A stretch of 64,000 nt of DNA from Brachycybe producta (GCA_036925085.1 JAUPFP010000027.1:62001-126000); one strand, 5' to 3'. Counted from the stretch's first letter, positions 49,485 to 60,515 are shown. Program-made: numbers and translations. The notes: a model not told the origin generated them from the letters alone.

Positions 49485-49680
49485 ACAGGCAAGTAAAGAC
49501 AGGAACACGCATATGTTTGCTCCGCTACCTTTTATGAGGACAGGCAACTTCTAATTGGTTTTTTATGTGGTCTGATGTCACATGCCCCGCCCTTTTCAAT
49601 TTCCAATTGGTTGATATTTCGTCTGACGCTCATAAAAGGGCGGAGCAAATGTCTGCATGTAACTGTCTTTACATGTCTGT
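49485..49680 (+). mobile_element. Family E MITE, copy E2
   Basis: Ends ACAGGCAAGTAAAGAC and GTCTTTACATGTCTGT. Flanks TGTTAAAAC (49476-49484) and TGTCAAAAC (49681-49689) match at 8 of 9. Interior TTTGCTCCGC and AAAGGGCGGAGCAAA are inverted. Confidence 0.85.
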
Positions 49681-49744
49681 TGTCAAAACATTTCTGCTTG
49701 TTTATTTCTCCAGAAAAAGACCAGATATTCGAACGAACTCTTTT

Positions 49745-49930
49745 TTCCACAGTTGAAATTTTCATCCCAGTGGAAACAAGGCATAAACACCGTTATTTTT
49801 TCAACAGTTGAAATTTTCACCGAGTTCAAATTTTCACCCCAGTGGAAACAAGGCATAAACACCGTTATTTTTTCAACAGTTGAAATTTTCACCGAGTTCA
49901 AATTTTCACCCCAGTGGAAACAAGGCCTAA
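49745..49930 (+). repeat. Family F copy with an internal 73-bp tandem repeat
   Basis: CAACAGTTGAAATTTTCACC through CAGTGGAAACAAGGCATAAA repeats with a 73-base step at 49801 and 49874, after a diverged first unit. Only one arm of the foldback is present. Confidence 0.75.
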
Positions 49931-50630
49931 CAAGTGAGAAATAAAAGCATTTTTTTCCTGGGGGGTGCTTCTCTTCTCTGATAGTGAATATATGAGAGGA
50001 GTGTGAGAGAAAAAATACAGATTTGAGGTGCAAATCTGAACACACAAAATATACCTGATAAATCCTGTTTTTCAAACGACAAGTTTTATTTCTTTGATCA
50101 CGCAAACAAAATTTATCAAAAAAAAAAAAAACCCCCCTCCAAAATTCAACAACTCCAAACGTTTTCCAGTCGTTCAAAAACGCTCTAATAATTTCTTTCC
50201 TTCTGTTAAAATGTCATTGTTGTGTTACTTTTTTTATATACGTACGTATATACAAAAATTGATACTAACAAAAATCATTAGTTTTCAACCTTTTAAAAGA
50301 TAAAAAAAGGAACAGCAAAAAAAGGTGTTGAATCTATTGAGCCATAAAAAAAACACACCCTGTCCCTATAGTGTGTAATACACATAATAATAATATGTAT
50401 TCAAAAGTCATCAAACTTGTGTCTAATAGAAAGAAAGAAAGAAAAACTTCATTAACACATGTTGTAAATCCATCAGTTATTATTATTAATATCATCACAT
50501 TGATCACGACATATTTTTTTTTTCCGGTCAGATTTTGTCACAAAAAAGTCCATTTAATATAAATGAAAAATTACATTTTTATTCTTTTTATTTTCATAAA
50601 AAAAATATATGAGGAAAAAAAAGACCAATT

Positions 50631-51577
50631 AGGCCTTGTTTCCATTGGAGCGAAAATTTTCGCCATGTAAAAATTTCAACTGTATGAAAATAACAATGTT
50701 ACTACTATTTCTACATGTATTAAGTTGGCTAATAGCCTAATACCTAGTACACACACACCTGATAATTGAAATGCATTTAAATAATAAATGTGTTCTACAG
50801 AGCTCCGTGAAGGACAAACAAACAACATGTCGAATTCAATTTATTCAGTTAAATAATACTTAAATATAAAATATATAAACTATTGACATTAAAATATTGA
50901 TTTAGCATTTCAATTTAAAAAAATATTAATAATAAAGTCAATTTTTATTTGGTTTATGTCCTTAACTGGATTCCGTATAATTCACATAAACACATTTAAT
51001 TTGAATTCAATTAAATCATGTGCGTACACGGTATTAATATAACATCACAGATAGGAGAAAAGTCATTCAATAGAACCAACCGCCCTCAATTCCAAATTGA
51101 TTAAACTTTTGTTTAAACCTTCTTTTTGGTGAATATTTGGGCGTCTTGTATATGTTTGAGTCGCCATCTTTCTTTTCTCTTCGTTTTTGGTGTTTTTTTC
51201 ATCGATTTTTCTTCAATTTCTCATCATTTCAGGTTAAGTTAATTAGTTGTACTACATATTTAACTATAATTTTACAGAAAAATAACGCCATTTCGATGTA
51301 AATATTGACGAGAAACGGCAATTTATTGTTTAGTTAAAGTTGTACAACGAATGTGGTTTTCTTACTTCAACTGGCCTAACATAATGAAACAAGCCATAAT
51401 AGTAATTAGGTGGAGACCACGTTTGTTCTGTTATTAGTGTCGGCCATATCGAATTTCTTTTCTCTCTACTATTCGAAATGCTTTAACACATTTTCTCCAT
51501 AGGAATCACTGTTATTTTTCAACAATTGAAATTTTCACTAGAGTGCAAAATTTTCGACACAGTGGAAACAAGGCCTT
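50631..51577. mobile_element. Family F ends flanking copy B5 (possible F3 with insertion)
   Basis: AGGCCTTGTTTCCATTGGAG at 50631 is the inverse of GTGGAAACAAGGCCT ending at 51576. Family B copy B5 lies between them. About 470 bp of unrelated sequence after B5 means these could also be two independent half copies. Confidence 0.5.
50737..51034 (-). mobile_element. Family B MITE, copy B5
   Basis: Begins TAATACCTAGTACACACA, contains TGTTCTACAGAGC and CTGGATTCCGTATAATTC, and ends GCGTACACGGTATTA. Confidence 0.85.
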
Positions 51578-52147
51578 AAAAGTGTTCAGCCGGAAGGAAG
51601 TTTGAAAAACACCTATTTTTCAACTCTTTTTATTATTATTATTATTATAATATATTCTAAACACATAAAACAATTGATAATAATGTAATGAGTTGTAATG
51701 AGTTACTCTACTGAAATGTCATGTAACATTTTTTTAAAAAGAGATATTGAAAAATGTCAAGTTTTTTTTTATTGTTGTTGTTTTCAATTATAATTTTCTG
51801 TGAAAAATTAGTTGTCATTTTCATATATTTCTTACAAGTTCTTTTTTCTTAAGTTACAAAAACAAATTTTTATATTTGTAGAAGAAGAAAAAAAAATTCA
51901 CCTAAAAATATACTTTCAAAAATGAATAATAAAAAATATATTCAATTTTTAAAAGATTTTGAAAATCCTCATTTGGTTATTGAACTTCAAAAAAGACCAA
52001 AATATTATTTGCTTTTTTGTTTTGTTATTTCAAAGCTGTTTTTTTTTTCAGCTCAACCTGTTTTACCTAAGAAAAAACACCCTGTTTTCTATAATGTTCC
52101 TTAAGGATGTATGTAGATCATTTAAATATTTTGTGTATCGTTAGATG
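51578..52147. other. AT-rich intron, no feature
   Basis: (ATT)n near 51630. Short frames at 51922-52144 are low-complexity and unsupported. Confidence 0.5.
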
Positions 52148-52352
52148 ACAGGCATTTAGAAATAGGAGAAAACTTCAGTTGGCTCCGCCCTTGTTATGAC
52201 GACCGGCTACTTCTAATTGGCTGGTTATAAAGTCTGACGTTACATGTTCCGCCCTTTTCAACGTCAGACTACATAACCAGCCAATTAGCAGTAGCCAGTC
52301 GTCATAACAAGGGCGGAGCCAACTGAAGTTTTCACCTATTTCTAACTACTTG
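52148..52352. mobile_element. Family E MITE, copy E3
   Basis: Begins ACAGGCATTTAGAAATAGG and carries inverted GTTGGCTCCGCCCTTGTTA and AACAAGGGCGGAGCCAAC. The right end (CTACTTGT) has mutated, and no flanking duplication is obvious. Confidence 0.85.
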
Positions 52353-52435
52353 TTTAAAATGGCGTAACAAGTCCTCCACCATTTTGAACATAAATTTGTC
52401 CTACAAATAAGATGGCAGCTAGTGACAGAACTCCA

Positions 52436-53003
52436 TTTTTGACCTGACCATTTAAAGGCCTTGCTAGAGTTCAATGAAAAGAACTCTGAAAAAATATTCC
52501 AAAAACATAAATTCCACTAAATGGAACTCAAAAAAATAATTTGCAGCCTATTATAACATAATGAAAACTCTGAGAAAAAAAAGCAATTGTGTCAAAATCC
52601 CTATGTTGCTGTCTGCACATGGTCACCCTGGCCGCTGCAGTGTTGATTTCCCTAGAGTCCCTATTGTATTTCAGAGTACTCAAATTTTCCACTCTGAAAC
52701 AGCAGTTTTCTAAAGAAAAAACTTCTAAAAACTATCATTTCTGAGACAGGCAATTAGAAATCGGGACGAACAGAAGTTGGCACTGCCCTTTTTATGACGT
52801 CCAGCAACTTCTAATTGGTTTGTTGTGTGGTTCGACGTTGAAAAGGGCGGAGCATGTGACGTCAGACAACATAACCAACCAATTAGAAGTTGCCGTTCGT
52901 CATAAAAAAGGCGGAGCCAACTTCCGTTCATCCCGATTTCTAATTGTCTGTCATTTCTGAGTGTTTCTCATTGAGCTCTAGCAAGGCCTTTAGTCAAAAA
53001 TTA
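52436..53003. mobile_element. Foldback R containing E4
   Basis: AAAGGCCTTGCTAGAGTTCA (from about 52454) is the inverse of GAGCTCTAGCAAGGCCTTT near 52975. TTTTTGAC-type sequence extends both ends. E4 sits inside, so R is older. Confidence 0.65.
52746..52951. mobile_element. Family E MITE, copy E4, perfect 10-bp target duplication
   Basis: 206 bp. Ends ACAGGCAATTAGAAATCGGG and CCCGATTTCTAATTGTCTGT. CATTTCTGAG flanks it exactly at 52736-52745 and 52952-52961. Confidence 0.92.
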
Positions 53004-53997
53004 AAGTGCTTACACTAGCCGCCATGTTGTTTGTGAAGTAGGAGTGATAACTTTACAAGACGTAGTATCATTTCAACAGGAAATTGCACCGGAATTTCAT
53101 ATTAATTCAGTGAATTTTACCCATTCTGTTCTGTAAAAATTTTCTATCTAGGAGCAAAATTTCCGTACAAATTACTTTGAAAACAGCCACGAAGAAGGCA
53201 TATGGCAGAGGGATAACAGTCTATAAACAAAATATGCATTATATATAAAAAATAAACTTGTTATTGTTACATTTTATGGACACCATTTATTCAAAATATC
53301 AAATGATATTTTTTCTTGTCTTTCTTGAAAAACATAATTGAAAACTTGTAAACGAAAAATCATCTAATAAAAAATAGTTTCAACAATTGCTTTTACTTTA
53401 TATAAAACACAATTGTTAATAATAAAAAAAAACCTAGAAAGAAAGACTTGTTTTGCAGTTTTAACTTATTTACATTCAAAGTACTTCTTACTTCAATTAA
53501 ATCTCTAGTTTCTTCTGTTTAACTGAGCTTTAAAAAACCACAATTTTTATTACAAATTGTAATAAAAATAATAACTAAATTTTTTTTTATTATAGAGAGA
53601 TAGATAATTAAAAAAAACCAGCAGCCAAAATTGCAAGTAGCAGTTTTTTTAAAAAAAATTGTTATCTTAAAAGCCAAATCGAATTGTTTCAAAAACACAA
53701 AAAAAGAGAAGACAAAAAAAATCTTCCAAATTAGGCTTTCAAAATTCATCATTTTAAAAAACATTTTTTTTTCTAAGAAAAATTGATATAATCTCAAAAA
53801 GTTTACATAGATCTATGTTAACTATAAGGGGCCGAGAGTCCACATCAAGCTGATAAAACACAAACAAAACAGAAACTCAAGTGTTTCGAGACAATTCTAC
53901 AACATTTCTGCGACTTTAGTGTTTTATTTTGTCTGCAATTTCACAAACAATTCCATGTCCCATCGCAAGTCGGTAAACATCAAAAGGTTGATGTTTT
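53004..53997. other. AT-rich intron, no feature
   Basis: A 92-codon minus frame at 53519-53797 is Phe/Lys-rich low-complexity sequence and is not supported as an exon. Confidence 0.5.
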
Positions 53998-54256
53998 GTA
54001 ACGGTACTACCACAGAATAAGGAGACATACAGAAGGGAAACTGAGCAATTAACTTGTGACAGAATTTTTCTGCGCATGTGCGGCGCCGCCGCACATTGAA
54101 ATGTATTACTTTCACGTACGCAGTAATACATCCCAAAATGGCGGCTATCAAGTAACCGGTTAAAATAAGAGAAGCTTTCATTCCAAGGTCATGAAATTCT
54201 GTCACAGCAACCCTTTCCCTTCTGTATGTCTCCTTATTCTGTGGTACTACGTTAAC
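53998..54256. mobile_element. Palindromic element S
   Basis: ACCACAGAATAAGGAGACAT followed by ACAGAAGGG at 54009 is the inverse of CCCTTCTGTATGTCTCCTTA followed by TTCTGTGGT at 54220. GTGACAGAATTT pairs with AAATTCTGTCAC. The middle is GC-rich (GCGGCGCCGCCGC). Confidence 0.75.
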
Positions 54257-54297
54257 ATTCTTTCAACTCTGTATGTACAGTGTGGACAGTTAGTATT

Positions 54298-54650
54298 AAA
54301 GAGGGCTCCATAGAAAAAAATTACTTGTGTAAATGCAAGGTAGATGGCGCCTGCAACCCCTCGATAGGTGGCAAACTACACTCGTGCCAATTAGTTGAAA
54401 TTGAATGCAGCCTCCTTTTAGCTCTAAAAAGCGTCCAAAACAACCGTAATTAACAGCACGTGACAAACTTAACCCAGAATATAAAAGTGAAGAGAGAGCA
54501 CGTGTAGAGAAATAGCGATGACGCAATTACGTCTGCCACGTGAGAAAAAAAAAAGGAAAAAGGTGAGTGAAGAGTTGAAAAAGTGTCAGTACATTTCTAT
54601 GGAAGGAGGGCTAGTGGCGCCATCTAACGCTACACGCACGAAATAAATGC
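54298..54650 (+). repeat. Dispersed repeat I, copy 2
   Basis: Inverse of the 38.5-38.9 kb copy. Contains GGTAGATGGCGCC, GAGAGCACGTGTAGAGAAAT, GATGACGCAATTA and GTGGCGCCATCTAACGC. A minus-strand frame at 54296-54526 is a by-product. Confidence 0.8.
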
Positions 54651-54890
54651 TCTATTTACAGTCTTAAAACAACAGAAGAGAACATTGAAATAAATTAACT
54701 TAAACCAACACTGAAGACTATTGTGCAACGTCTATTTGGAAAGCTATAGAACCAAAATGTCACAAATACGTTGTGATTTTGTCTTCGAACACGAACACTG
54801 CTGACAGTTGTTTCAGTTTTGTTTTTGTTTTCAAACTCTAGCCGTCTGTTTTTGTCTCGAACTCATGTTGCATTTTTGTCAGTTTGATGT

Positions 54891-55251
54891 GGATCCTATG
54901 GAGCCCCGTTGAGGACATGGAATATTTTTTTATCTCGTCCGGACGAGATAATAAGTCGTCCAGACGACATAGTAAGTCGGGTCAGGATGAATTTTGTGGG
55001 GTAATTCTAAAACCTGAAACAAAATGCATTATAGTACTAATATGGATGCGAACAACATAACCAATTTTTTTTATATCCTGGGGGGATGCGCCCTCCGCCC
55101 CCCTCCTCACCGATATAAAAAAAGTACATTCTGGTTCGAGGTTTAGATTTACCCAACAATGTTCATCCTTTCAATTCAGACCCGACTTACTAACTCGATG
55201 AACGACATAAAAAAAAATATTTCATGTCCTCAATAGGGCTCCGTAGAATCC
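54891..55251. mobile_element. Palindromic MITE P
   Basis: GGATCCTATGGAGCCCCGTT at the left pairs with GGGCTCCGTAGAATCC at the right; GAGGACATGGAATATT pairs with AATATTTCATGTCCTC. An inner CTCGTCCGGACGAG palindrome is near 54937. Confidence 0.75.
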
Positions 55252-55739
55252 GACCTAGTTATAACTCTACTTTAGTTAATATATATAGATTTTCTTTATA
55301 AAAAAAATATTTCGTACAAAGAGACAATAATAGCCTCTAAGAAACCCCTCTTTTCATCTTTTTATTTTCCATCTGTGTTTCAATTATTATATATACATAT
55401 ATGAATATAAATTTTGCTTTAATGAAAAATATATATATATAGTTTTAATGGAGATTTTCATTGCAGTTTATAAAAATAGTAGCAAAAATGGCTTCATAAA
55501 AAGCGAGATTGAAAATGAAGATATATTTCTAAAACACAAGACTCATTTTTACGAGTCGGAAAACAAAAAAAAAAAAAAAAGACTTTCAAAAAGACAAGTT
55601 GTGAAATTATAATTATAATAAAATTAACAAGAAAATGATAAAAAGAATGAATATTCTTGAACAACTCTTATTATTATGAAAATACATTTTTTTTAAATAA
55701 TGTCTTTATGCAAGAACATATATAAGATAATAATATGAC

Positions 55740-55790
<51 letters not shown>

Positions 55791-56336
55791 GAAGAAGAGA
55801 GACGGAGGTTTTTAATTTGTCTTTGCAAATTAACTTTTTACACATCGATTAAGAAAGAAAGTAGGATGACAACAAAAAAATTGTCAAATTTACACCACTT
55901 TATACTGTATTATATATAATATGACTTTCTCTTTCTCTCTCTCTCAACTTATAATCACAAAAATATCACATGTTCTCTGTTATATCATCTCTCTTGCTAT
56001 AGAAAAACAAAAAAAGACATAAAAAAAACATAACATAAAAAAGATACCGACAATTGATAAGTCGGTTATTTTTTTATGAATATACGATATGTACGTATTT
56101 TTACTTTCATTGTAGAATTATGCAAAAACTACTTTTGAAGATATTTTTCTGTCACGCTCAACAGAAACCCAAAAAAATATATATATATAATACAGAAAAA
56201 GAGAGAGAGTTCGACATTTTACAGAAATATCTATTTTCATTTTTTTTTTTTTTTTTTTTCTGTATAATATTATATATAAAAATAGAATCTATAAACACAT
56301 TTTTTTATAGTTTGGCACTATAGGTTAGCATCAAGT
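55252..56336. other. AT-rich intron with microsatellites
   Basis: (ATT)n at 55739-55790, TATA tracts near 55425 and 56175, and poly-T at about 56237-56260. No gene. Confidence 0.6.
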
Positions 56337-56696
56337 TTAGGCCCGACACATATTACGCACAGCCCAGCCCCACCACGCGTGGAGAAATCTATAAAACATA
56401 GCTGGTAGTACTGCGCCGCAAATTGAACCCAGCCCACGGCCACCCCATGCAGCCTTCATCCACACGTGGTTTGGTTTGTAGCACGCTCACAGTTTTAATG
56501 AGTCGTGGGGTCAGATTTTTGTGGAGACGCGTACGATGTTTCTCCATATATGGAGAAACATCGTACGCGTCTCCATGGCTGGGTTTCGACTGGGTTCAAT
56601 ATGAGGTGCCTTGGCTGTACGGAGCGTGAGTTCTACGTGGGTGTGGCCATGGGCTGGGCTGTGCGTGGGCTGGGTTCAATATGCGCCGGGCCTTAG
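56337..56696. mobile_element. GC-rich foldback Q with a perfect 54-bp central palindrome
   Basis: Outer ends TAGGCCCGACACATATTACG and CAATATGCGCCGGGCCTTAG are inverted. CACAGCCCAGCCC pairs with GGGCTGGGCTGTG. At the centre, 56522-56575, is an uninterrupted palindrome beginning TGGAGACGCGTACGATG. Much richer in G+C than anything nearby. Confidence 0.75.
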
Positions 56697-57889
56697 AATG
56701 GTTGGTATGAACATCGATTATTTGCAAATGATCATAGTTTGTCGAACTATTGAGAGATCTTCAACAAATGGATCGGTGCCTCATCTTCACCCCTTTCACG
56801 TGCGCGTTTCGTGCTCTTATGTGTATATATGAAGCCAACACGTGGCAAAGACCCACAAGGCCTTCAACGAGCTTCCTCCACTGCATTGTAGAAAACACTT
56901 GCAGCGCCATTTGTGAAGTTAACTGCCCTAGATACCCTTTGTTAAAAAAAAATCCCAGAAAAAACGAACGCGTGCATGTTCTCTCACTCTCAGATCTGAT
57001 CCTAATTAATACGGATCTGAATTACAGTCAGTTCAGATCCCTTAACTTGGTGGATCCACTTGATTGGTACATATCTTAACTGACAGATTCTAATCTCACA
57101 AACCTCATTCTCAGACAGATAAAATGATGGATCTGATCTGTCAGTCCTTATCCCATCTTAATTAAATGGTATATATACCTAGGCCTTATATGAACGGACC
57201 GGTCCTTCGCCTATTTTATTTCATTTGTCAGCCTGAAAGGCATTGTTAACAGTAGCACAGTGAAGTGAAGAAGGTACATGCTCTCAACCAGTATCAGATC
57301 TAACCTGCAGGTATATCTCCCTTAACTTATAAGACAAGATAAAATGACAAGATTTCATCTGTCAGTCCAGATCCAGTCTGTCGAGATTCCATTTTTTATG
57401 GATATCTTAACAATGACTGTGTCTAAAACACTATGAAAATTCCCTGCAACCATATATTAAATCATGTCTACTACATAGGGCCCTATAAAAAATAGAAAAC
57501 AGATTGCAATTTATGCCTATACTTTATGATGTTGAAGAAAAACAACATCTAATCTGGACCTCTTCCTCCTCCCCCTTTCAAACATTGTTATTAACTTATT
57601 AATATTAATAATAATAAATTAATAATAGGTCACCCACTATTGTCAAATAATAGTGTTTTTAAATATTAGCTATTTCGCCATGTATCACAACACATATGCA
57701 CACAACAAGTGATGCAATAATTCAAACTACACCTGCTGCTGCTGCTGCACATCAAAGCTAAATATTATCGAGAGACAAATGTAACATCTGCGCCACAGAT
57801 AAGTTCTATTAAGAACAATATTGAAGTTTAGTATATTTAAGTAAGTTTTTTTTTTCAGAAAAATTCAAGTCTGAAAAGTCTTTGTTTTT
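56697..57889. other. Mixed intron, no supported gene
   Basis: CAGATCTGATC- and AGATCCAGTCTG-like words recur at 56990-57400, perhaps a decayed repeat. A frame at 56750-57079 has no splice or domain support. Confidence 0.45.
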
Positions 57890-58460
57890 AGTGTGAGCCA
57901 TTATAGGTGGCGCTAATAATATTTAATGGAAGAAGAAAAAACTTCCAAGAAAAATAAACAGACAGGAAAAACTCAATTAAGCACATTTTTTATGGAGCAT
58001 TTCAGGTCAAAACTGAATGTGGTCAATATAGATGGCGCCAACTGTACTTAGTACTTCAGTTACAATGGGGTTCAATGGAAATGCAAAAAAAAAAATGGAT
58101 GGGCTTTTTAAGAAGCAAGATGGCTTCCTTCTAGCTTCAAAAAGCAGACGATTCTTCCCTCATTTTAAGTGGGGTTTTTTTTCTATAACATGTAACTGAT
58201 AAACAGGCATTTATAAATCGGGACAAACACATGTTGGCTCCGCCCTTTTTATGACGACCGGCAACTTCTAATTGGTTTGTTGTGTGATTCGACGTTGAAA
58301 AGGGTGGAGCATGTGACGTGAGACTACATAATAAACCAATTAGAAGTTGCCGGTCATCATAAAAAGGGCGGAACCACCTTTGTTCGTCCCGATTTCTAAA
58401 TGCCTGTAGCTGATAATTAGTAGTGCGAGCCATTATAGGTGGCGCTAATAACATTTAAAA
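57890..58460. repeat. Dispersed repeat Z, copy 2, with flanking GAGCCATTATAGGTGGCGCT words
   Basis: GAGCCATTATAGGTGGCGCT occurs at 57895 and again at 58427. Between them is the Z segment (57985-58150), which matches 17618-17790, and then E5. Confidence 0.7.
58203..58407. mobile_element. Family E MITE, copy E5
   Basis: 205 bp. Ends ACAGGCATTTATAAATCGGG and CCCGATTTCTAAATGCCTGT. AACTGATAA (58194-58202) and AGCTGATAA (58408-58416) flank it, 8 of 9 matching. Confidence 0.9.
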
Positions 58461-58850
58461 GACAAAAAAAAAACTTCTCAAGGTTTAATAAATATGTAAC
58501 TATTGATATTCAGAATAACAAGAAAAGTTTTTCTTTTTCTTGTCTGATTGATTACACCTTTCATAAGTGTTCTACCTGAGAAACGAAACCAAACCACAAA
58601 AAAAAAAACCCAAAAGAAATGCTCTAATTGGATTTTCAATATATGGCTTACATTAAAAATTTAAAACATGGAAGTCGATTGTTCAAAAGTGCAACAACAT
58701 TTTCATTTTATACAAATTGATAAATGGTCACCACTTGTGACTAATGTACAAAGTTGACGTCCAATTTAGTTTTACAAAATTTAATGGGGATTTGGGGGGG
58801 GGGGGAGACCTAAAGATTTGAATACACCTTCTTTCGTACAGATCAGGGAC
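58461..58850. other. AT-rich intron, no feature
   Basis: A poly-G tract near 58795. Nothing else is supported. Confidence 0.5.
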
Positions 58851-58859
58851 CTGGTTCAC

Positions 58860-59200
58860 CTGGTTTGTAAGTAACAAGTAGATTTTAACAAGTTTACAAG
58901 CAAATTACTCGTAAACCACATAAAATAGCACTTGTAACTAACAAGTGTAGTTGACAAACTTGTCACTGACTTGTGACACTACAAATTCATCTAAACTAAA
59001 TTTTCACCTAAAGATTTATTTTCCTAAACAAATTTACCTAAAATATATTTTACCTAAAAAGCATATTCATCTAAACATTTTTTATTCTGAACTATTTCAA
59101 CTAAACAAATTTGCATTTAATCTAAAGTATATTTTATCCAAACATTTTTTTTCTTCTTCTTAGAAACCATTTCACTTAAACAAATTCGTCTAAAATACGT
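58860..59200. repeat. Fragments of U-like and J-like repeats
   Basis: 58860-58980 has repeated AACAAGT and ACAAACTTGTCACTGAC words as in U. 58993-59200 has TTCACCTAAAG, TTTACCTAAAA and TTCATCTAAAC words as in J. Neither has both ends. Confidence 0.5.
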
Positions 59201-59506
59201 TTTTTCACTATAATATGGCAGTTTGAAATTCCTCGCGACACTTATAGCTTTAAGAAGCTACATCGCAAAATTACTTTGAAAAATCTCCACAAAGAGCGCT
59301 AGCATCGTTTTTTTATTGAGCCCATAGACCCAATGTTAAAGAAAAAAATGTTAATTTTTTTTTAAAATGCACAACAGTCGCGGCGGCAATATGTTTATTT
59401 TTCATATTTAAAGTTGTCCAATTTTGATGGATCAAAGTGCAATGTGCACCTTAAATATATGCTAATTGGTAAGTGCGGTTCTATTTTTAAAAACCATTTC
59501 AAAATG

Positions 59507-59777
59507 GCGAATTTCTAATTCTTACGCTAAACTCCATTGAGTACGTGCTTGTAAGAAAAAAATCCATTAAAATACGCTCGTAAAAAATACGTAAAAATAA
59601 TTTTAAAAAACCAGAAAAAGAAATCACCACGTGCCGCAATGTGTTGGCTTCACTGTGATTAATTGTGGTTTTTTTAAAATTATTTTTAGATATTTTTTAT
59701 CAACATTTTAATGGACGTTTTTTTCTTATACAAGCACGTAACTTCAATGGAGTTTAACATAAAAGTTAGAAATTATA
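59507..59777. mobile_element. Palindromic MITE T
   Basis: TAAACTCCATTGAGTACGTG followed by CTTGTAAG is the inverse of TACAAGCACGTAACTTCAAT followed by GGAGTTTA. ATCCATTAAAAT pairs with ATTTTAATGGAC. Confidence 0.75.
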
Positions 59778-59968
59778 AACAAAAGTTAATGTAAATTGCG
59801 ATCTAGTAGCCTCTATGAGGTCACAATTTTCACAATTTCAAGTAGCACCTACTAAACTTAGGTGAAAATCATTTTGAGTCAGAATTATCTCCTCTAACAA
59901 ACTGTGAAGAGAGAAGAAAAAAAATCACACAAAACAATATCTGATTGATCAGATCCAATCTGTAGTTG

Positions 59969-60010
59969 TTTTTTTTTCTCTCTCTCTCTCTCCCCTCTCT
60001 CTCTCTCTCT
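59969..60010 (+). repeat. (TC)n microsatellite at the G3 border
   Basis: CT-repeat tract directly abutting GGGGCGACTGAATAAG; more CT repeats resume after G3, so the element seems to sit inside a CT tract. Confidence 0.85.
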
Positions 60011-60232
60011 GGGGCGACTGAATAAGCGCCAAATTGAACAAACGCCAAACTGAATAAGCGCCAAATGGAACAAACGCCAACTGAATAACCGCTAAATATT
60101 TGGCTTTTATTCAGTTTGGCGTTTCTTCCATTTAGCGCTTATTCAGTTTGGCGTTTGTTCCATTTGGCGTTAGTTCAGATTGGCGTTTGTTCAAATTGGC
60201 GCTTATTCAATTAGGCGCTTGATCAGCGCCAC
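60011..60232 (+). mobile_element. Foldback G, copy G3
   Basis: Ends GGGGCGACTGAATAAGCGCC and GGCGCTTGATCAGCGCCACC. 16-nt units in opposite orientations meet at CTAAATATTTGGC near 60095. Here the left arm is short and the right arm long. Confidence 0.88.
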
Positions 60233-60291
60233 CCTCTCTCTCCTCTCTCTCTCCAAACCTTGCAATAAACGCGCTCTAACAGGGGCGACTG

Positions 60292-60515
60292 AATAAGCGC
60301 CAAATTGAACAAACGCCAAACTGAATAAGCGCCAAATTGAACACCAAACTGAATAACCGCCAAATTTTTGGCTTTTATTCAGTTTGGCGTTTCTTCCATT
60401 TGGCGCTTATTCAGTTTGGCGTTTGTTCCATTTGGCGCTTATTTAGTTTGGCGTTTGTTCCATTTGGCGTTTATTCAGTTTGGCGCTTGTTCAATTTGGC
60501 GCTTGATCAGCGCCA
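60292..60515 (+). mobile_element. Foldback G, copy G4, 60 bp from G3 in the same orientation
   Basis: Ends GGGCGACTGAATAAGCGCC and GCGCTTGATCAGCGCC. The same short-left and long-right arms as G3 meet at GCCAAATTTTTGGC near 60365. Confidence 0.88.

Noticed and set aside
49683-50177. 164-codon minus-strand frame with repeated CFHWGENLNSVKIS
   Set aside because: Translation of the 73-bp tandem unit of the family F repeat plus flank.
53924-54205. 93-codon minus-strand frame with a hydrophobic stretch
   Set aside because: It falls within palindromic element S and has no recognised domain.
56423-57079. Several overlapping plus-strand frames
   Set aside because: Generated by GC-rich palindrome Q and adjacent sequence; no coding signal or splice support.
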